Part shown: piece after piece, positions 1 to 7,788 of the stretch
Layout of the letters: each line of letters opens with the position of its first letter
How positions within the stretch are numbered: position 1 is the stretch's first letter
Assembly (NCBI GenBank): GCA_017303935.1
Contig: JAFLBD010000001.1
Location: forward strand, 62,001-126,000
Length of the DNA stretch: 64,000 nt
Source of the DNA: Armatimonadota bacterium
GTDB lineage: Bacteria; Armatimonadota; Fimbriimonadia; Fimbriimonadales; Fimbriimonadaceae
Direction of reading: 5' to 3'
Position numbers and translations under genes: made by a program
Notes under the pieces: generated by a model
Databases searched by the model: none
What the model was told of the DNA's origin: nothing
What the model saw: the letters and a program-made list of their open reading frames with translations, nothing else

Positions 1-9
1 GTGCCGAAC

Positions 10-405
10 CTAAGTTCTTTCGATGGTTCGACGCATCGCGGCAAGTGTTTCTTCGCTCACGTGATGTTCGATCCCTTCCACGTCAATCTCGGCGATTTCT
101 GTGGGCACGCCAATCTTGAGCAAAAACGCGAGCACTAGTTCGTGCCGATTCATCGATTCTCGCGCAAGCTCCTTGCCTTTGTCGGTGAGAAAAATCGAGC
201 GGTATCGCCGCGTGATGACATACCCTTCGCGGTCAAGTCGTTGGAGTGTTTTTCCGACCGTCACTGGGCTGACACCCAGAATGTCCGCCAGATCCACGGC
301 ACGAGCTTCTCCATTCTTTTCGATCAGCTCGGCCACCAATTCCACATAGTCCTCGGCGGTTTCTCGGCTATGGTCTTGCCTGGTGCGCTGATACTTGTTC
401 GTCAT
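10..405 (-). CDS. mntR: MntR/DtxR-family metal-dependent repressor
   Basis: 131 aa, short for the DtxR family and matching the MntR form that lacks the C-terminal SH3 domain. Residues about 14-75 form a winged helix (ADILGVSPVTVGKTLQRL is the recognition region), followed by a dimerisation helix domain. Residues fitting the Mn2+ site of Bacillus MntR are visible: the ED..E of TAEDYVE near the N-terminus, the His of NRHELVLAF, and the E..EHH of DVEGIEHHVS. It probably represses metal uptake genes when Mn2+ or Fe2+ is replete, but no transporter lies in the window on this side. It starts 14 nt after the TPR gene stop, so the two may share a transcript. Confidence 0.85.
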   Translation of the reverse strand: MTNKYQRTRQDHSRETAEDYVELVAELIEKNGEARAVDLADILGVSPVTVGKTLQRLDREGYVITRRYRSIFLTDKGKELARESMNRHELVLAFLLKIGVPTEIAEIDVEGIEHHVSEETLAAMRRTIERT

Positions 406-419
406 GGGGTCTAGTGAAT

Positions 420-1340
420 TCAGCGCTTGAGCCGGGCGAGTTCCACGCTGGCAACAGGGTGATGGGCGTTGATGTCGAGCGCCTTACCGAACGAGGCCTT
501 CGCCTCGGCCTCCTTTCCGGTTCGGCGGAAAATCACACCGAGTGCAGCGTGCGCATCTGCATAATTTGGATTGATTTCGATCGCCGCTTCGATCTGTTTT
601 TGTGCTGCTTCCAACTGATCCAGTTCGATCAAACATTGGCCGAAGCAGCACCTGACATCGGCGTAATTGGGGACGATCTCCACCGCCCGGCTGAACATCG
701 TCGCAGCCTTTTCCACTTCGCGATTGCTGAGTAAATGCTTAGCTTCTTCGATCAAAGATTGGGTTGTGTCTTGTTTTGATTCACAAATCTGAGTGAGAAC
801 GGCGCTGGCGTCCTCAAATTTGCCCGAATTGTGGAGCAACACGAATTCACGATAGAGGTCGTCTTCCAGCGAAGGTCGATCGTGCACTGCGTCGATCAGC
901 GAGTTCATCGCGAGTTCAAACTCGCCTTGATCGTAGCTCACCGCCGCACTCAGTACCTTAGCGCTTGCAAACCGCGGATTCAGGTCAAGGCACCGATCTA
1001 AACACTCTCTTGCGAAATCGGAATCTGTTAGTGCGCGGTGGACCCGAGCCAATTGGAACCAGAGATCGGCAAACCCCGACTGAAGCTTGAGCGCCTTGGT
1101 GTAGAGGTCGCGCGCAGCCGAAAAGTTTCCTTCGTCCATCGCCTGCGCGGCAAGATGCGCGAGTGATTCGGCAAGATAGAGACGGGCGATTTTTGCCAAG
1201 CTCAGGTCGCAGCTTGGCTCGGAAATAAACTGCTCGAATGAGACTGCAGCATCTGCATACAACTGCTGTTCATAGGTGCGAAGACCCTGATCGAACAGGG
1301 CACTTTTGCCGAAGACAAACCACTTGTCGAGGGCGCTCAT
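420..1340 (-). CDS. TPR-repeat protein
   Basis: 306 aa made mostly of tetratricopeptide repeats. Clear units include AAVSFEQFISEP near the start, ARDLYTKALKLQSGFADLWFQL in the middle, and two C-terminal units ending in NYADVRCCFGQ and NYADAHAALGV. No signal peptide or membrane segment, so a cytoplasmic scaffold is likely. The partner is not evident. It lies upstream of mntR with a 14-nt gap and about 200 nt downstream of the MBL hydrolase gene. Confidence 0.75.
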   Translation of the reverse strand: MSALDKWFVFGKSALFDQGLRTYEQQLYADAAVSFEQFISEPSCDLSLAKIARLYLAESLAHLAAQAMDEGNFSAARDLYTKALKLQSGFADLWFQLARVHRALTDSDFARECLDRCLDLNPRFASAKVLSAAVSYDQGEFELAMNSLIDAVHDRPSLEDDLYREFVLLHNSGKFEDASAVLTQICESKQDTTQSLIEEAKHLLSNREVEKAATMFSRAVEIVPNYADVRCCFGQCLIELDQLEAAQKQIEAAIEINPNYADAHAALGVIFRRTGKEAEAKASFGKALDINAHHPVASVELARLKR

Positions 1341-1545
1341 GTGATGAGATTATGGCCGACGCCGGCGCAAGCTCACAAAAGAATGGTTGATGCGCACCGG
1401 CTGAAGTCGAATCGGACCTTGCAGATAGGAGTTGAAATTTTTGGCCGTCCTGGCCCGCCTTCTGGCCCCTCCATTGGCACTATTCGAGACGAACAGGCCA
1501 TCGCAATTGGAGGGAGTAATTCGGTGTTCTCGAAAAGATTTCATA

Positions 1546-2352
1546 TCAAATTTGGATGACCAGCCCATCATAACCGGTTTGAATCCCGTGTGGTTCCAAG
1601 GCAAGACAAAGTTCTTCGTGAGTGGCATCACCCAAATGCCCATGGTGGGTGGTAGCCACCGGGGTCTCTTGACCGATACAGCCCAATTCGCGTAGTTTTT
1701 CGACGGCAGCGACGCACTCCTTAAGGTCCATGTGGCCGTAATAGGAGGACTTCACAAATCCGTCAGTACATTCTATCACGACTCCATCTACTTTCTTATC
1801 CTGTAAGAATTCCCAGGTTATTGGCTGCCACGGTCCGGTGTCGGTGGCATATAAGAAAGTCTTTCCTTCTCGCTCAATAAGTAGGTTCTGGCTGTCCTCT
1901 TCAAGCTTGTGATAGGCGCGAATCGGAGTGATTTTGTAGTCGAGATGCCAAAACGGCTCGAAGCTCTTCGTTTGAATGATTTCGAATGGCCATTCTTCGT
2001 ACTTGCCGGCCATACCCTGGCAGATTGCATCGTTGCCGTAGATTGTCAATGGAGCCGCAAACTGCTCCAGAAAAGGGAACAGCATGTACTGGAGTTCACT
2101 CGGGCAAAAGTGATCGTCGTGGGTGTGGGTGAAGACTATTGCGGTCCAAATCGTCGGGTCAACGCCGAATTTCACCATTTGGTGAAAGTGATCCGGCCCG
2201 AGGTCGATCTTGAGGTGATCGTCGATAAGAGCGGCACTGCGCGAACGGATATCTTTGCCACCATGCTGCCGCGCATGACGACTCACCCTTGAGTCTCCAA
2301 AGACTGAAGGGATGCCGTCTGATGCTCCGGTGCCGAGTAGCTGAATTTTCAT
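1546..2352 (-). CDS. PhnP-like MBL-fold metallohydrolase
   Basis: 268 aa. The start GASDGIPSVFGD and the metal motif FTHTHDDHF (HxHxDH) identify a metallo-beta-lactamase fold hydrolase of the PhnP/RNase Z side of the superfamily, which cleaves phosphodiesters in small molecules or RNA. A further His lies in the C-terminal ATTHHGHLG. I chose the ATG at 2352 because it overlaps the DUF1015 stop (TGATG) and yields the family start MKIQLLGTGASDG; a longer reading adds nine poorly fitting residues. No phosphonate genes are nearby, so the substrate is unknown. Confidence 0.75.
   Translation of the reverse strand: MKIQLLGTGASDGIPSVFGDSRVSRHARQHGGKDIRSRSAALIDDHLKIDLGPDHFHQMVKFGVDPTIWTAIVFTHTHDDHFCPSELQYMLFPFLEQFAAPLTIYGNDAICQGMAGKYEEWPFEIIQTKSFEPFWHLDYKITPIRAYHKLEEDSQNLLIEREGKTFLYATDTGPWQPITWEFLQDKKVDGVVIECTDGFVKSSYYGHMDLKECVAAVEKLRELGCIGQETPVATTHHGHLGDATHEELCLALEPHGIQTGYDGLVIQI
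2170..2187. repeat. Dispersed ACCATTTGGT element, extended arms
   Basis: Arms TTTCACC and GGTGAAA flank ATTT, making this the longest inverted-repeat version of the motif. It lies inside the MBL hydrolase gene (codons for FHQMVKF), not in a promoter. The arms match those of the element at 4534-4555. Confidence 0.6.
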
Positions 2353-3626
2353 CAGGATTGGTAGTCGCAGAGTCGCCAAATGACGAGCCCACTGATAATC
2401 TTTGGATAATAGTAAGTCGATTTTTGCGGCATCTTCTCGCCTCCGAGAGCCACAACTTTCATGTCATGGACTGATGGCGGATTCATCAAGAAGCTAGCCT
2501 TGAAGCCGTTTTTCACCGCACTGACCGCCTCGTCCGGATCACGTGTGTATCCAAAGAAGTCGTGTCCGGTCAGTCCGAGGTGCTTAGCAAAAATCACATC
2601 GTGGAGAATCGAAACATCGAGACTCTTTAGTGCTTTGCCGGCATCGCCTGGAATCTGGGCCAAAACCGCGTCAAAGTCGGTGATCGTCAGCAAAAGACCC
2701 TCCTCGCCGGGGAGCGCAATCCCGAATACTCGGGTTCCGTCTGCGCCAATCTTTTCGATCTTCTCAATCAATTGGTCGTTCGGGCAGGCCGTCAAAATCC
2801 AATAGGGTGCTTCAAGCTGGGACTTCAAATCGCCTTCAAATTTATGCACCATGCGGTGGGTCGGAAGCAGTACCAAGCCCGGATCCTCCATGCTGCTCAG
2901 CGCCATCATCATGAAGTCCTCTGGGATGAGTTCTTCGGAATCTGGTTGCTGGCCCCGGAAAGTACAGGCCGTTTCGTATCGGTGGTGACCGTCGGCAATC
3001 CAGACCTTTCGATCTTCGAACATCTTGCTGATCTGCTGACAACTCTCGGGATCAGTGATCGGCTCTAGCACGTGGACAACACCGTCGGGAGTCGTTACTG
3101 AATGGGATTCGGCGGCTGGCGCAGCTTGAATCTTGTCAAAAATCGCTCGGCCGGGATCTTCATAAAGCCCGTAAATGCATTCCAGATGGGATCGCGTGGC
3201 TTCGAGGACTCTCAGTCGATCTTCCTTGTGCTTCGGGAAGGTCTGCTCGTGCGGCAAGACCACACCTTTATCATAAGTTTCCACTTTGATCGTGGCGATG
3301 AGTGCCTGGCGTGTTACGACTTGGCCGTTCGGTAGCGCAAAAGTTTGAAGGAGCCGGTAATACGCAGGGGTTTCTTCTTTCTTGAGCGTGCCGGTCTCCA
3401 CCCATTTTTCGAGCCGAGATGCGGACCGAGCGTACTTGACGTATTTGCTGCGGTCGTCAGGGTTCTGTTCGGGAAGGGTGAGCCCAACTACATTGAATTC
3501 AGACTGGGCGGCGAGAGCTTCGCGTTCTTCGGGGCTGATGACGTCATATGGTGGAGCCACCAAATGGTTCAGGTCACCAGCGTCCGCTGAATAGCGGAGC
3601 CCATTGAACGGACGAATATTGGCCAT
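2352..3626 (-). CDS. DUF1015 family protein
   Basis: 424 aa, full length for DUF1015. Family hallmarks seen are the start MANIRPFNGLRY, LVAPPYDVISPEE, the central IADGHHRYETA and FMMMALSSMEDPGLVLLPTHR. Members are widespread, often near serine or central metabolism genes, and have no firmly assigned function; the conserved DGHHRYE stretch suggests a nucleotide or metal site. ATG at 3626 is preferred over an in-frame TTG two codons earlier. It is translationally coupled to the MBL hydrolase gene and divergent from ispA, with about 42 nt between the starts. Confidence 0.8.
   Translation of the reverse strand: MANIRPFNGLRYSADAGDLNHLVAPPYDVISPEEREALAAQSEFNVVGLTLPEQNPDDRSKYVKYARSASRLEKWVETGTLKKEETPAYYRLLQTFALPNGQVVTRQALIATIKVETYDKGVVLPHEQTFPKHKEDRLRVLEATRSHLECIYGLYEDPGRAIFDKIQAAPAAESHSVTTPDGVVHVLEPITDPESCQQISKMFEDRKVWIADGHHRYETACTFRGQQPDSEELIPEDFMMMALSSMEDPGLVLLPTHRMVHKFEGDLKSQLEAPYWILTACPNDQLIEKIEKIGADGTRVFGIALPGEEGLLLTITDFDAVLAQIPGDAGKALKSLDVSILHDVIFAKHLGLTGHDFFGYTRDPDEAVSAVKNGFKASFLMNPPSVHDMKVVALGGEKMPQKSTYYYPKIISGLVIWRLCDYQS
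3559..3568. repeat. Dispersed ACCAAATGGT element
   Basis: One exact copy of the 10-bp interrupted palindrome found 11 times in this window. Here it sits in the 5' part of the DUF1015 gene, within the codons of NHLVAPP. Confidence 0.6.
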
Positions 3627-3668
3627 GAGCAAATTCTACCAGTCCACTATCGTCGGTAAACTGTACCA

Positions 3669-4532
3669 ATGAGTAGCCCTTCGGGACTGAATACCTACGC
3701 AGATTTGGTGCAGGCGCGGCTCGAACAGCTACTGCCTTCCGACGATTCAAAACTGTCGCAGGCGATGCGTTACTCATGCCTATTGCCCGGGAAGCGACTC
3801 CGCCCCGCGCTCACGATAGAAGTTTGTCGTGCGCTTTGTGGCGACGCGAGCCCCGCTCTCGATGCGGGTTGCGCGATCGAGATGATCCATTGCTTCTCGC
3901 TCATTCACGACGATTTGCCGTGTATCGACGACGATGATCTACGGCGTGGAGCTCCGACGTGCCATATCAAGTTCGGAGAAGCGGTCGCGTTACTTGCGGG
4001 GGACGCTCTTTTTGCGCTGGCTTTTGAGACATTGACCTCACTTGAGACTGACGCCGAACGCCGCATCGAAATGGTCCGGATATTGTCCCAATCGAGCCGA
4101 AACCTGGTGATCGGTGAGACACTTGATATCTTGATGGAAGGTCAACCCGCATCCCAAGACTCAGTGCAAAAAATCCACGCGCTAAAGACGGGAGCGCTTT
4201 TCGTTGCAAGCTGTCAGATTGGGGCACTGGCGGCTGGGGCATCGCCGGAAGTTGTCGCAAAAGCGGGTCAGTTTGGAGCACATCTCGGGCTGGCGTTCCA
4301 GATAAAAGACGACATTCTCAACGAGAATTCTGCCCCCGAAGAACTTGGGAAGGCCACGGGATCGGACCGAGAGCGCGGCAAGCAAACCTATCCCGGGGCA
4401 TTTGGTAACGAGGAAGCGGAGCGATTGCTCATTCTGGAAGTTGACCATTCGGTTAAACTGGCCCGTGAATTGGCAGGGGCCGGCTCGCTCTTGGAGCAGC
4501 TCGCCAGCTTCGCCGGCGAACGCAAAAAGTAA
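3669..4532 (+). CDS. ispA: Polyprenyl (farnesyl) diphosphate synthase
   Basis: 287 aa, typical of short-chain trans-prenyl synthases. The first Asp-rich motif is DDLPCIDDDDLRRG (residues about 81-94), with the two-residue insertion usual for bacterial FPP synthases; the second is FQIKDDILN. Other landmarks are GKRLRPAL (diphosphate binding), KTGALF and the C-terminal Arg/Lys tail. It condenses IPP with DMAPP/GPP to farnesyl diphosphate, the precursor for undecaprenyl phosphate and menaquinone side chains. The chain length is inferred from the small residues before the first motif and is not certain. ftsZ follows 93 nt downstream. Confidence 0.88.
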   Translation: MSSPSGLNTYADLVQARLEQLLPSDDSKLSQAMRYSCLLPGKRLRPALTIEVCRALCGDASPALDAGCAIEMIHCFSLIHDDLPCIDDDDLRRGAPTCHIKFGEAVALLAGDALFALAFETLTSLETDAERRIEMVRILSQSSRNLVIGETLDILMEGQPASQDSVQKIHALKTGALFVASCQIGALAAGASPEVVAKAGQFGAHLGLAFQIKDDILNENSAPEELGKATGSDRERGKQTYPGAFGNEEAERLLILEVDHSVKLARELAGAGSLLEQLASFAGERKK

Positions 4533-4533
4533 C

Positions 4534-4555
4534 AATTTCACCACACGGTGAAATT
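4534..4555. promoter_or_regulatory. 22-bp inverted repeat between ispA and ftsZ
   Basis: AATTTCACC, spacer ACAC, GGTGAAATT: nine-base arms with no mismatch. It begins two bases after the ispA stop and ends 70 nt before the ftsZ start. There is no T-run, so an operator or mRNA structure is more likely than a terminator. The half sites are the same TTTCACC as in the element at 2170-2187. Confidence 0.5.
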
Positions 4556-4625
4556 CATCAAAAAACCTGATTCTTTTACCAGGGGGGTGGCGTCCCATCA
4601 AACACAGAACCTAAGGTTTTTCACG

Positions 4626-5780
4626 ATGGAAAAGAGTCTCCAGTTTGATATGCAAGCCAAAATCAAGGTGATTGGCGTTGGTGGTGCAGGCGGAAATGCA
4701 GTTAACCGAATGGTTGAAGAAGGCATGTCCGACGTAGAGTTCATTGCGATGAACACCGACGCTCAGGTCCTGGAGCCGTCGCAAGCCAGTATCAAGCTAC
4801 GAATTGGAGAATCTTGCACCAAGGGCTTGGGAGCCGGTGGCGATCCGAAGGTGGGCGAAGTGGCCGCCAAGGAAAGCGAAAAGGCAATCCTTGAGCTCGT
4901 TGAAGACGCCGACATGGTCTTTATCACCGCAGGAATGGGCGGTGGAACCGGTACCGGCGCCGCACCGATTGTTGCAGAACTTGCCAAGCGGAAGGGTGTT
5001 CTGACCGTCGCCGTTGTCAGCAAGCCGTTCGGGTTTGAAGGTCCAAAGCGAAAGCGAATCGCGGAAGAAGGTGCGCTTAGGCTCGCTGAGCATGTCGATA
5101 CGCTAATCATTGTGCCGAACGATAAGCTCATGGAAGTGGTGGACCGAAAAGCCACTTTTGCTGAAGCGTTCAACGTGGCTGACGATGTGCTTCGACAAGG
5201 TGTCCAGGGCATTAGCGACATCATTACCAAGCCTGGAATGATCAACGTCGACTTTGCGGACGTGAAGTCGGTTTTGAAGGATGCCGGTTGCGCGCTGATG
5301 GGAATGGGCCGTGCTCAAGGCGAGCAGCGAGCGAGGCTTGCTGCTGAAGCTGCGGCGAATAGCTTGTTGCTCGAAACCAGCATTTACAACGCTAAGAAGT
5401 TGCTCGTCAACATCACTTCGGGGCTCGATTTCACGCTGGGTGAGGCTGGCGACGCGATGGAATATCTCCAGCAGTTTGCAGACGCAGAAGATGCAGAAAT
5501 CTTCATGGGTCACGCTTTGGATGAGTCGATGGAAGGCGAAGTCATGGTCACCTTGTTGGCGGCCGGAATGAGCGGTGAGCCTGTCCGGATCGTCGACCGA
5601 GAGTTGTTTCCACAACCCGAAGTGATCGAAACCAAACCGCAAGTCAAATCAAATCCGAATCTGATTGATGAAGACGAGCTGTTCGCGACTGCGGCGCAGC
5701 CTCAAGCCAAGCCCGCGCAGATCGAAGAACTGGATCTTGACATCCCAAGCTTCCTGCGCAGACAGCGATCTAGCGAATAA
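4626..5780 (+). CDS. ftsZ: Cell division protein FtsZ
   Basis: 384 aa tubulin-like GTPase forming the Z ring. Seen: the N-terminal GVGGAGGNAVNRM, the tubulin signature GGGTGTGAAP, the T7-loop region NVDFADVKSVL, a variable linker, and the conserved C-terminal peptide LDIPSFLRRQ that binds FtsA/SepF/ZipA-type anchors. ATG at 4626 is preferred because earlier in-frame codons add a sequence unlike FtsZ; AAGG lies upstream. Unusually for ftsZ there is no ftsA, ftsQ or mur gene next to it; it stands after ispA and ends in its own terminator. Confidence 0.97.
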   Translation: MEKSLQFDMQAKIKVIGVGGAGGNAVNRMVEEGMSDVEFIAMNTDAQVLEPSQASIKLRIGESCTKGLGAGGDPKVGEVAAKESEKAILELVEDADMVFITAGMGGGTGTGAAPIVAELAKRKGVLTVAVVSKPFGFEGPKRKRIAEEGALRLAEHVDTLIIVPNDKLMEVVDRKATFAEAFNVADDVLRQGVQGISDIITKPGMINVDFADVKSVLKDAGCALMGMGRAQGEQRARLAAEAAANSLLLETSIYNAKKLLVNITSGLDFTLGEAGDAMEYLQQFADAEDAEIFMGHALDESMEGEVMVTLLAAGMSGEPVRIVDRELFPQPEVIETKPQVKSNPNLIDEDELFATAAQPQAKPAQIEELDLDIPSFLRRQRSSE

Positions 5781-5836
5781 ACGAATTTACTGAAAAACAC
5801 ACAATACGAAAAAAACGTACTGGTCCAACAACACTA

Positions 5837-5866
5837 GCCCCGTCAAAATTGGCGGGGCATTTTTTC
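5837..5866 (+). terminator. Rho-independent terminator after ftsZ
   Basis: Stem GCCCCGTC / GGCGGGGC (one G-U pair), loop AAAATT, then A and six T. It lies 57 nt after the ftsZ stop and just before the convergent ASCH gene. Confidence 0.85.
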
Positions 5867-5877
5867 AATTTTGATGC

Positions 5878-6228
5878 TTAGATTTCGTCTACGCGAGAGA
5901 AATAGATGACCGTGCAGAGATGAGCAGGAGTGATAAATTCCCCATAGATTCGGCTCATCAGGGTGATGATTTCGTCCTGGCTTCGCACTTCGGGACTTTC
6001 CCGTTCGATATCTCTCGGGCTCAACTCGCTAATCGGTTTGACTTCAACTCGGTCGATAATCGCCGAATACAGCTTTTGTCGGCGTCCAAATCGTGGACCG
6101 AGTGTGATCCAGACAATCATGCCCGTCTGATACTTGTCGGACTTGTCGCCCAACCGAATCGTGGCAGTTTTTCGTCCGGTACGCAAAACCTCTTCGTAGA
6201 GTTCGGAGTAAAAGTTGAGTGCAAACAT
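5878..6228 (-). CDS. ASCH domain protein
   Basis: 116 aa. The pattern ALNFYSELYEEVLRTGRKTATIRLGDKSDKY, then IVWITLG and a central IDRVEVKPISELS, fits the ASCH fold, a PUA-like beta barrel thought to bind RNA. Some ASCH proteins hydrolyse N4-acetylcytidine, but the residues needed for that were not checked. Convergent with ftsZ and divergent from the hydrolase at 6295, with no operon partner. Confidence 0.75.
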   Translation of the reverse strand: MFALNFYSELYEEVLRTGRKTATIRLGDKSDKYQTGMIVWITLGPRFGRRQKLYSAIIDRVEVKPISELSPRDIERESPEVRSQDEIITLMSRIYGEFITPAHLCTVIYFSRVDEI

Positions 6229-6294
6229 GGATCGTGACCCTAGAATCTGTTGTACCAGTATCGGTCAAATAGTGGCTGGCATGGAGGACCGTCT

Positions 6295-7164
6295 GTGTTA
6301 ATCACGATTCTTTGGGTCCTTGGAATCATCCTCGCATTGTATTTGGGCCTGCTTGTTTTGGTTGCATACGGGTGTTTGCATCCCATTCGGGTCCCCATTT
6401 TTCTTTCTCCGGGAGCACTGGGGCTCCCACAACGTTCAGTGCAAGTCACCACCGAAGACGACGTTCTCCTTCGAGGATGGTGGATCGATCATCCAAATCC
6501 AAAGAGTGTTGTCGTGCTCGCTCATGGGTATCTGATGAACCGCGCTGAGCCGATTCCTTTGGCAAAGAGGTTGTACGAAGAGGGGCTCGCATGTTTGGTC
6601 TTTGACTTCCGCGCACATGGAGTGAGCGGAGGACGACTCAGCAGCGTCGGTCCGCACGAGAAGAACGACGTGCTCGCTATGGTGCAACATGCCCGCGCTG
6701 AGTATCCAGACAAGTCGATTTGGATTTGGGGCAGCAGTATGGGCGGCGCGGCAACTGTGTTGGCCACCGAAGCTATGGAAGTGCGGCCCGATGCGCTGGT
6801 TCTAGATTCGCCTTATTCTTCGCTCATTCGTGCAAATGAAGGTTGGTGGAGAACTTTTGCCGGAAAATTCTGGCCATTTTTGGTCCCGGTTTGGATGTTC
6901 TGCTGGCTGATGACCCGCGTTGATCCTCGCAAAGTGCGTATCGACCACGAGCTGTCCAAAATGCCCGATATCCCGGTTCTGCTGATGATCGGCGACTGTG
7001 ACGTCATCGTTCCTTTGAACGAAGCGAGAAAGATCGCAGACGCGAGCGAAAATTGCCGGATGGAGCTCTTTGAAGGTTGTCAGCACAGTCAAGCGCGGTG
7101 GTTCCACCCGGTTGAATATGACGAAAGACTCTTCAGGTTTTTGAAAGAACAAAACTTGATTTAA
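6295..7164 (+). CDS. Membrane-anchored alpha/beta hydrolase
   Basis: 289 aa from GTG at 6295, chosen because GGAGG lies 7 nt upstream; an in-frame TTG at 6250 has no such site. An N-terminal membrane helix (ILWVLGIILALYLGLLVLVAY) is followed by an alpha/beta hydrolase domain: AHGYLMNR (oxyanion region), FDFRAHGVSGG, the nucleophile elbow GSSMGGA, the acid in IGDCDVIVP and the catalytic His in EGCQHSQ. This arrangement resembles the YqkD/BEM46 group. Substrate unknown; probably faces the periplasm. Confidence 0.8.
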   Translation: MLITILWVLGIILALYLGLLVLVAYGCLHPIRVPIFLSPGALGLPQRSVQVTTEDDVLLRGWWIDHPNPKSVVVLAHGYLMNRAEPIPLAKRLYEEGLACLVFDFRAHGVSGGRLSSVGPHEKNDVLAMVQHARAEYPDKSIWIWGSSMGGAATVLATEAMEVRPDALVLDSPYSSLIRANEGWWRTFAGKFWPFLVPVWMFCWLMTRVDPRKVRIDHELSKMPDIPVLLMIGDCDVIVPLNEARKIADASENCRMELFEGCQHSQARWFHPVEYDERLFRFLKEQNLI

Positions 7165-7170
7165 CAACCT

Positions 7171-7204
7171 TTTCGATCGAAATTGCGTCTAAGAATACGT
7201 ATTC
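7171..7204. promoter_or_regulatory. Two perfect 12-bp palindromes upstream of the DUF433 gene
   Basis: TTTCGATCGAAA (7171-7182) and GAATACGTATTC (7193-7204) have centres 22 bp apart, two helical turns. A TACAAT hexamer (7214-7219) lies downstream, so the pair may be an operator at the promoter of the gene at 7244. Confidence 0.4.
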
Positions 7205-7243
7205 AAGGACGAGTACAATATTGGAAGGATTCCTCGATCAGAA

Positions 7244-7771
7244 ATGTCGAATTCTAAAGACTCCGAAAAGAACGCTCAAAGTATGGCTTGGCCAATTTTA
7301 CAACTCCAGCGCATGACACGGTACATGCCCGACCGCGTCGAAGAAGCGATGAATCGACTTTTCGAACTTGATCCTGGTCTTCGTAACGACCTTGTGATTG
7401 GTGCGGTGGATCAAGAAATGCTGTCCATGGAGCAAGCTGCCGAATTCACCTGCATGTCGGTGGATGAAATCGAACAGCGATTGATGGAATTCCGAACCCA
7501 AATGGCGTACCGCGAGGTTCGAATCGAATCGTCTGGTACAGGCCCAGCAAAGTTGGTGGGTACTGGAATCTCGGTATGGGAGATTGTCCGCGAATTGAGG
7601 CGGCTCGGTAGTGAATCGGCGATCAGCAAGTCGTTCCCTTCGCTTTCCAAACACGAGATCACCGTTGCCTTGCGCTATGCCAGCGAACACGAATCCGAAA
7701 TGGAAGAGCAAATTCGGAATTACGAAGCGGTGGTCCAGCGACGGCAAAACGAATATCCGTACGCCAAGTAA
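7244..7771 (+). CDS. DUF433 domain protein
   Basis: 175 aa. The C-terminal half (about residues 100-150: GTGISVWEIVRELR, then SFPSLSKHEITVALRYASEH) is a DUF433 domain, a winged-helix-like module often found in antitoxins next to PIN toxins. The N-terminal half has a helix-turn-helix-like stretch, LSMEQAAEFTCMSVDEIEQRL. No PIN gene is adjacent, so a toxin-antitoxin role is not supported; a DNA-binding regulator is a reasonable guess. GGAAGGA lies 14 nt upstream of the ATG, and two palindromes lie further upstream. Confidence 0.65.
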   Translation: MSNSKDSEKNAQSMAWPILQLQRMTRYMPDRVEEAMNRLFELDPGLRNDLVIGAVDQEMLSMEQAAEFTCMSVDEIEQRLMEFRTQMAYREVRIESSGTGPAKLVGTGISVWEIVRELRRLGSESAISKSFPSLSKHEITVALRYASEHESEMEEQIRNYEAVVQRRQNEYPYAK

Positions 7772-7788
7772 CCAGCCATAATTAGGGC

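Noticed and set aside
1350-1643. 97-codon ORF between the TPR and MBL genes
   Set aside because: Overlaps the 3' end of the MBL gene on the same strand, has a low-complexity Arg-rich tail and no start support. The 205-nt gap shows no terminator or promoter I trust.
5103-5642. 179-codon antisense ORF in ftsZ
   Set aside because: Lies entirely within ftsZ; no recognisable domain.
7244-7771. DUF433 protein as an antitoxin
   Set aside because: No PIN-domain or other toxin gene is adjacent, and the protein is longer than typical antitoxins.
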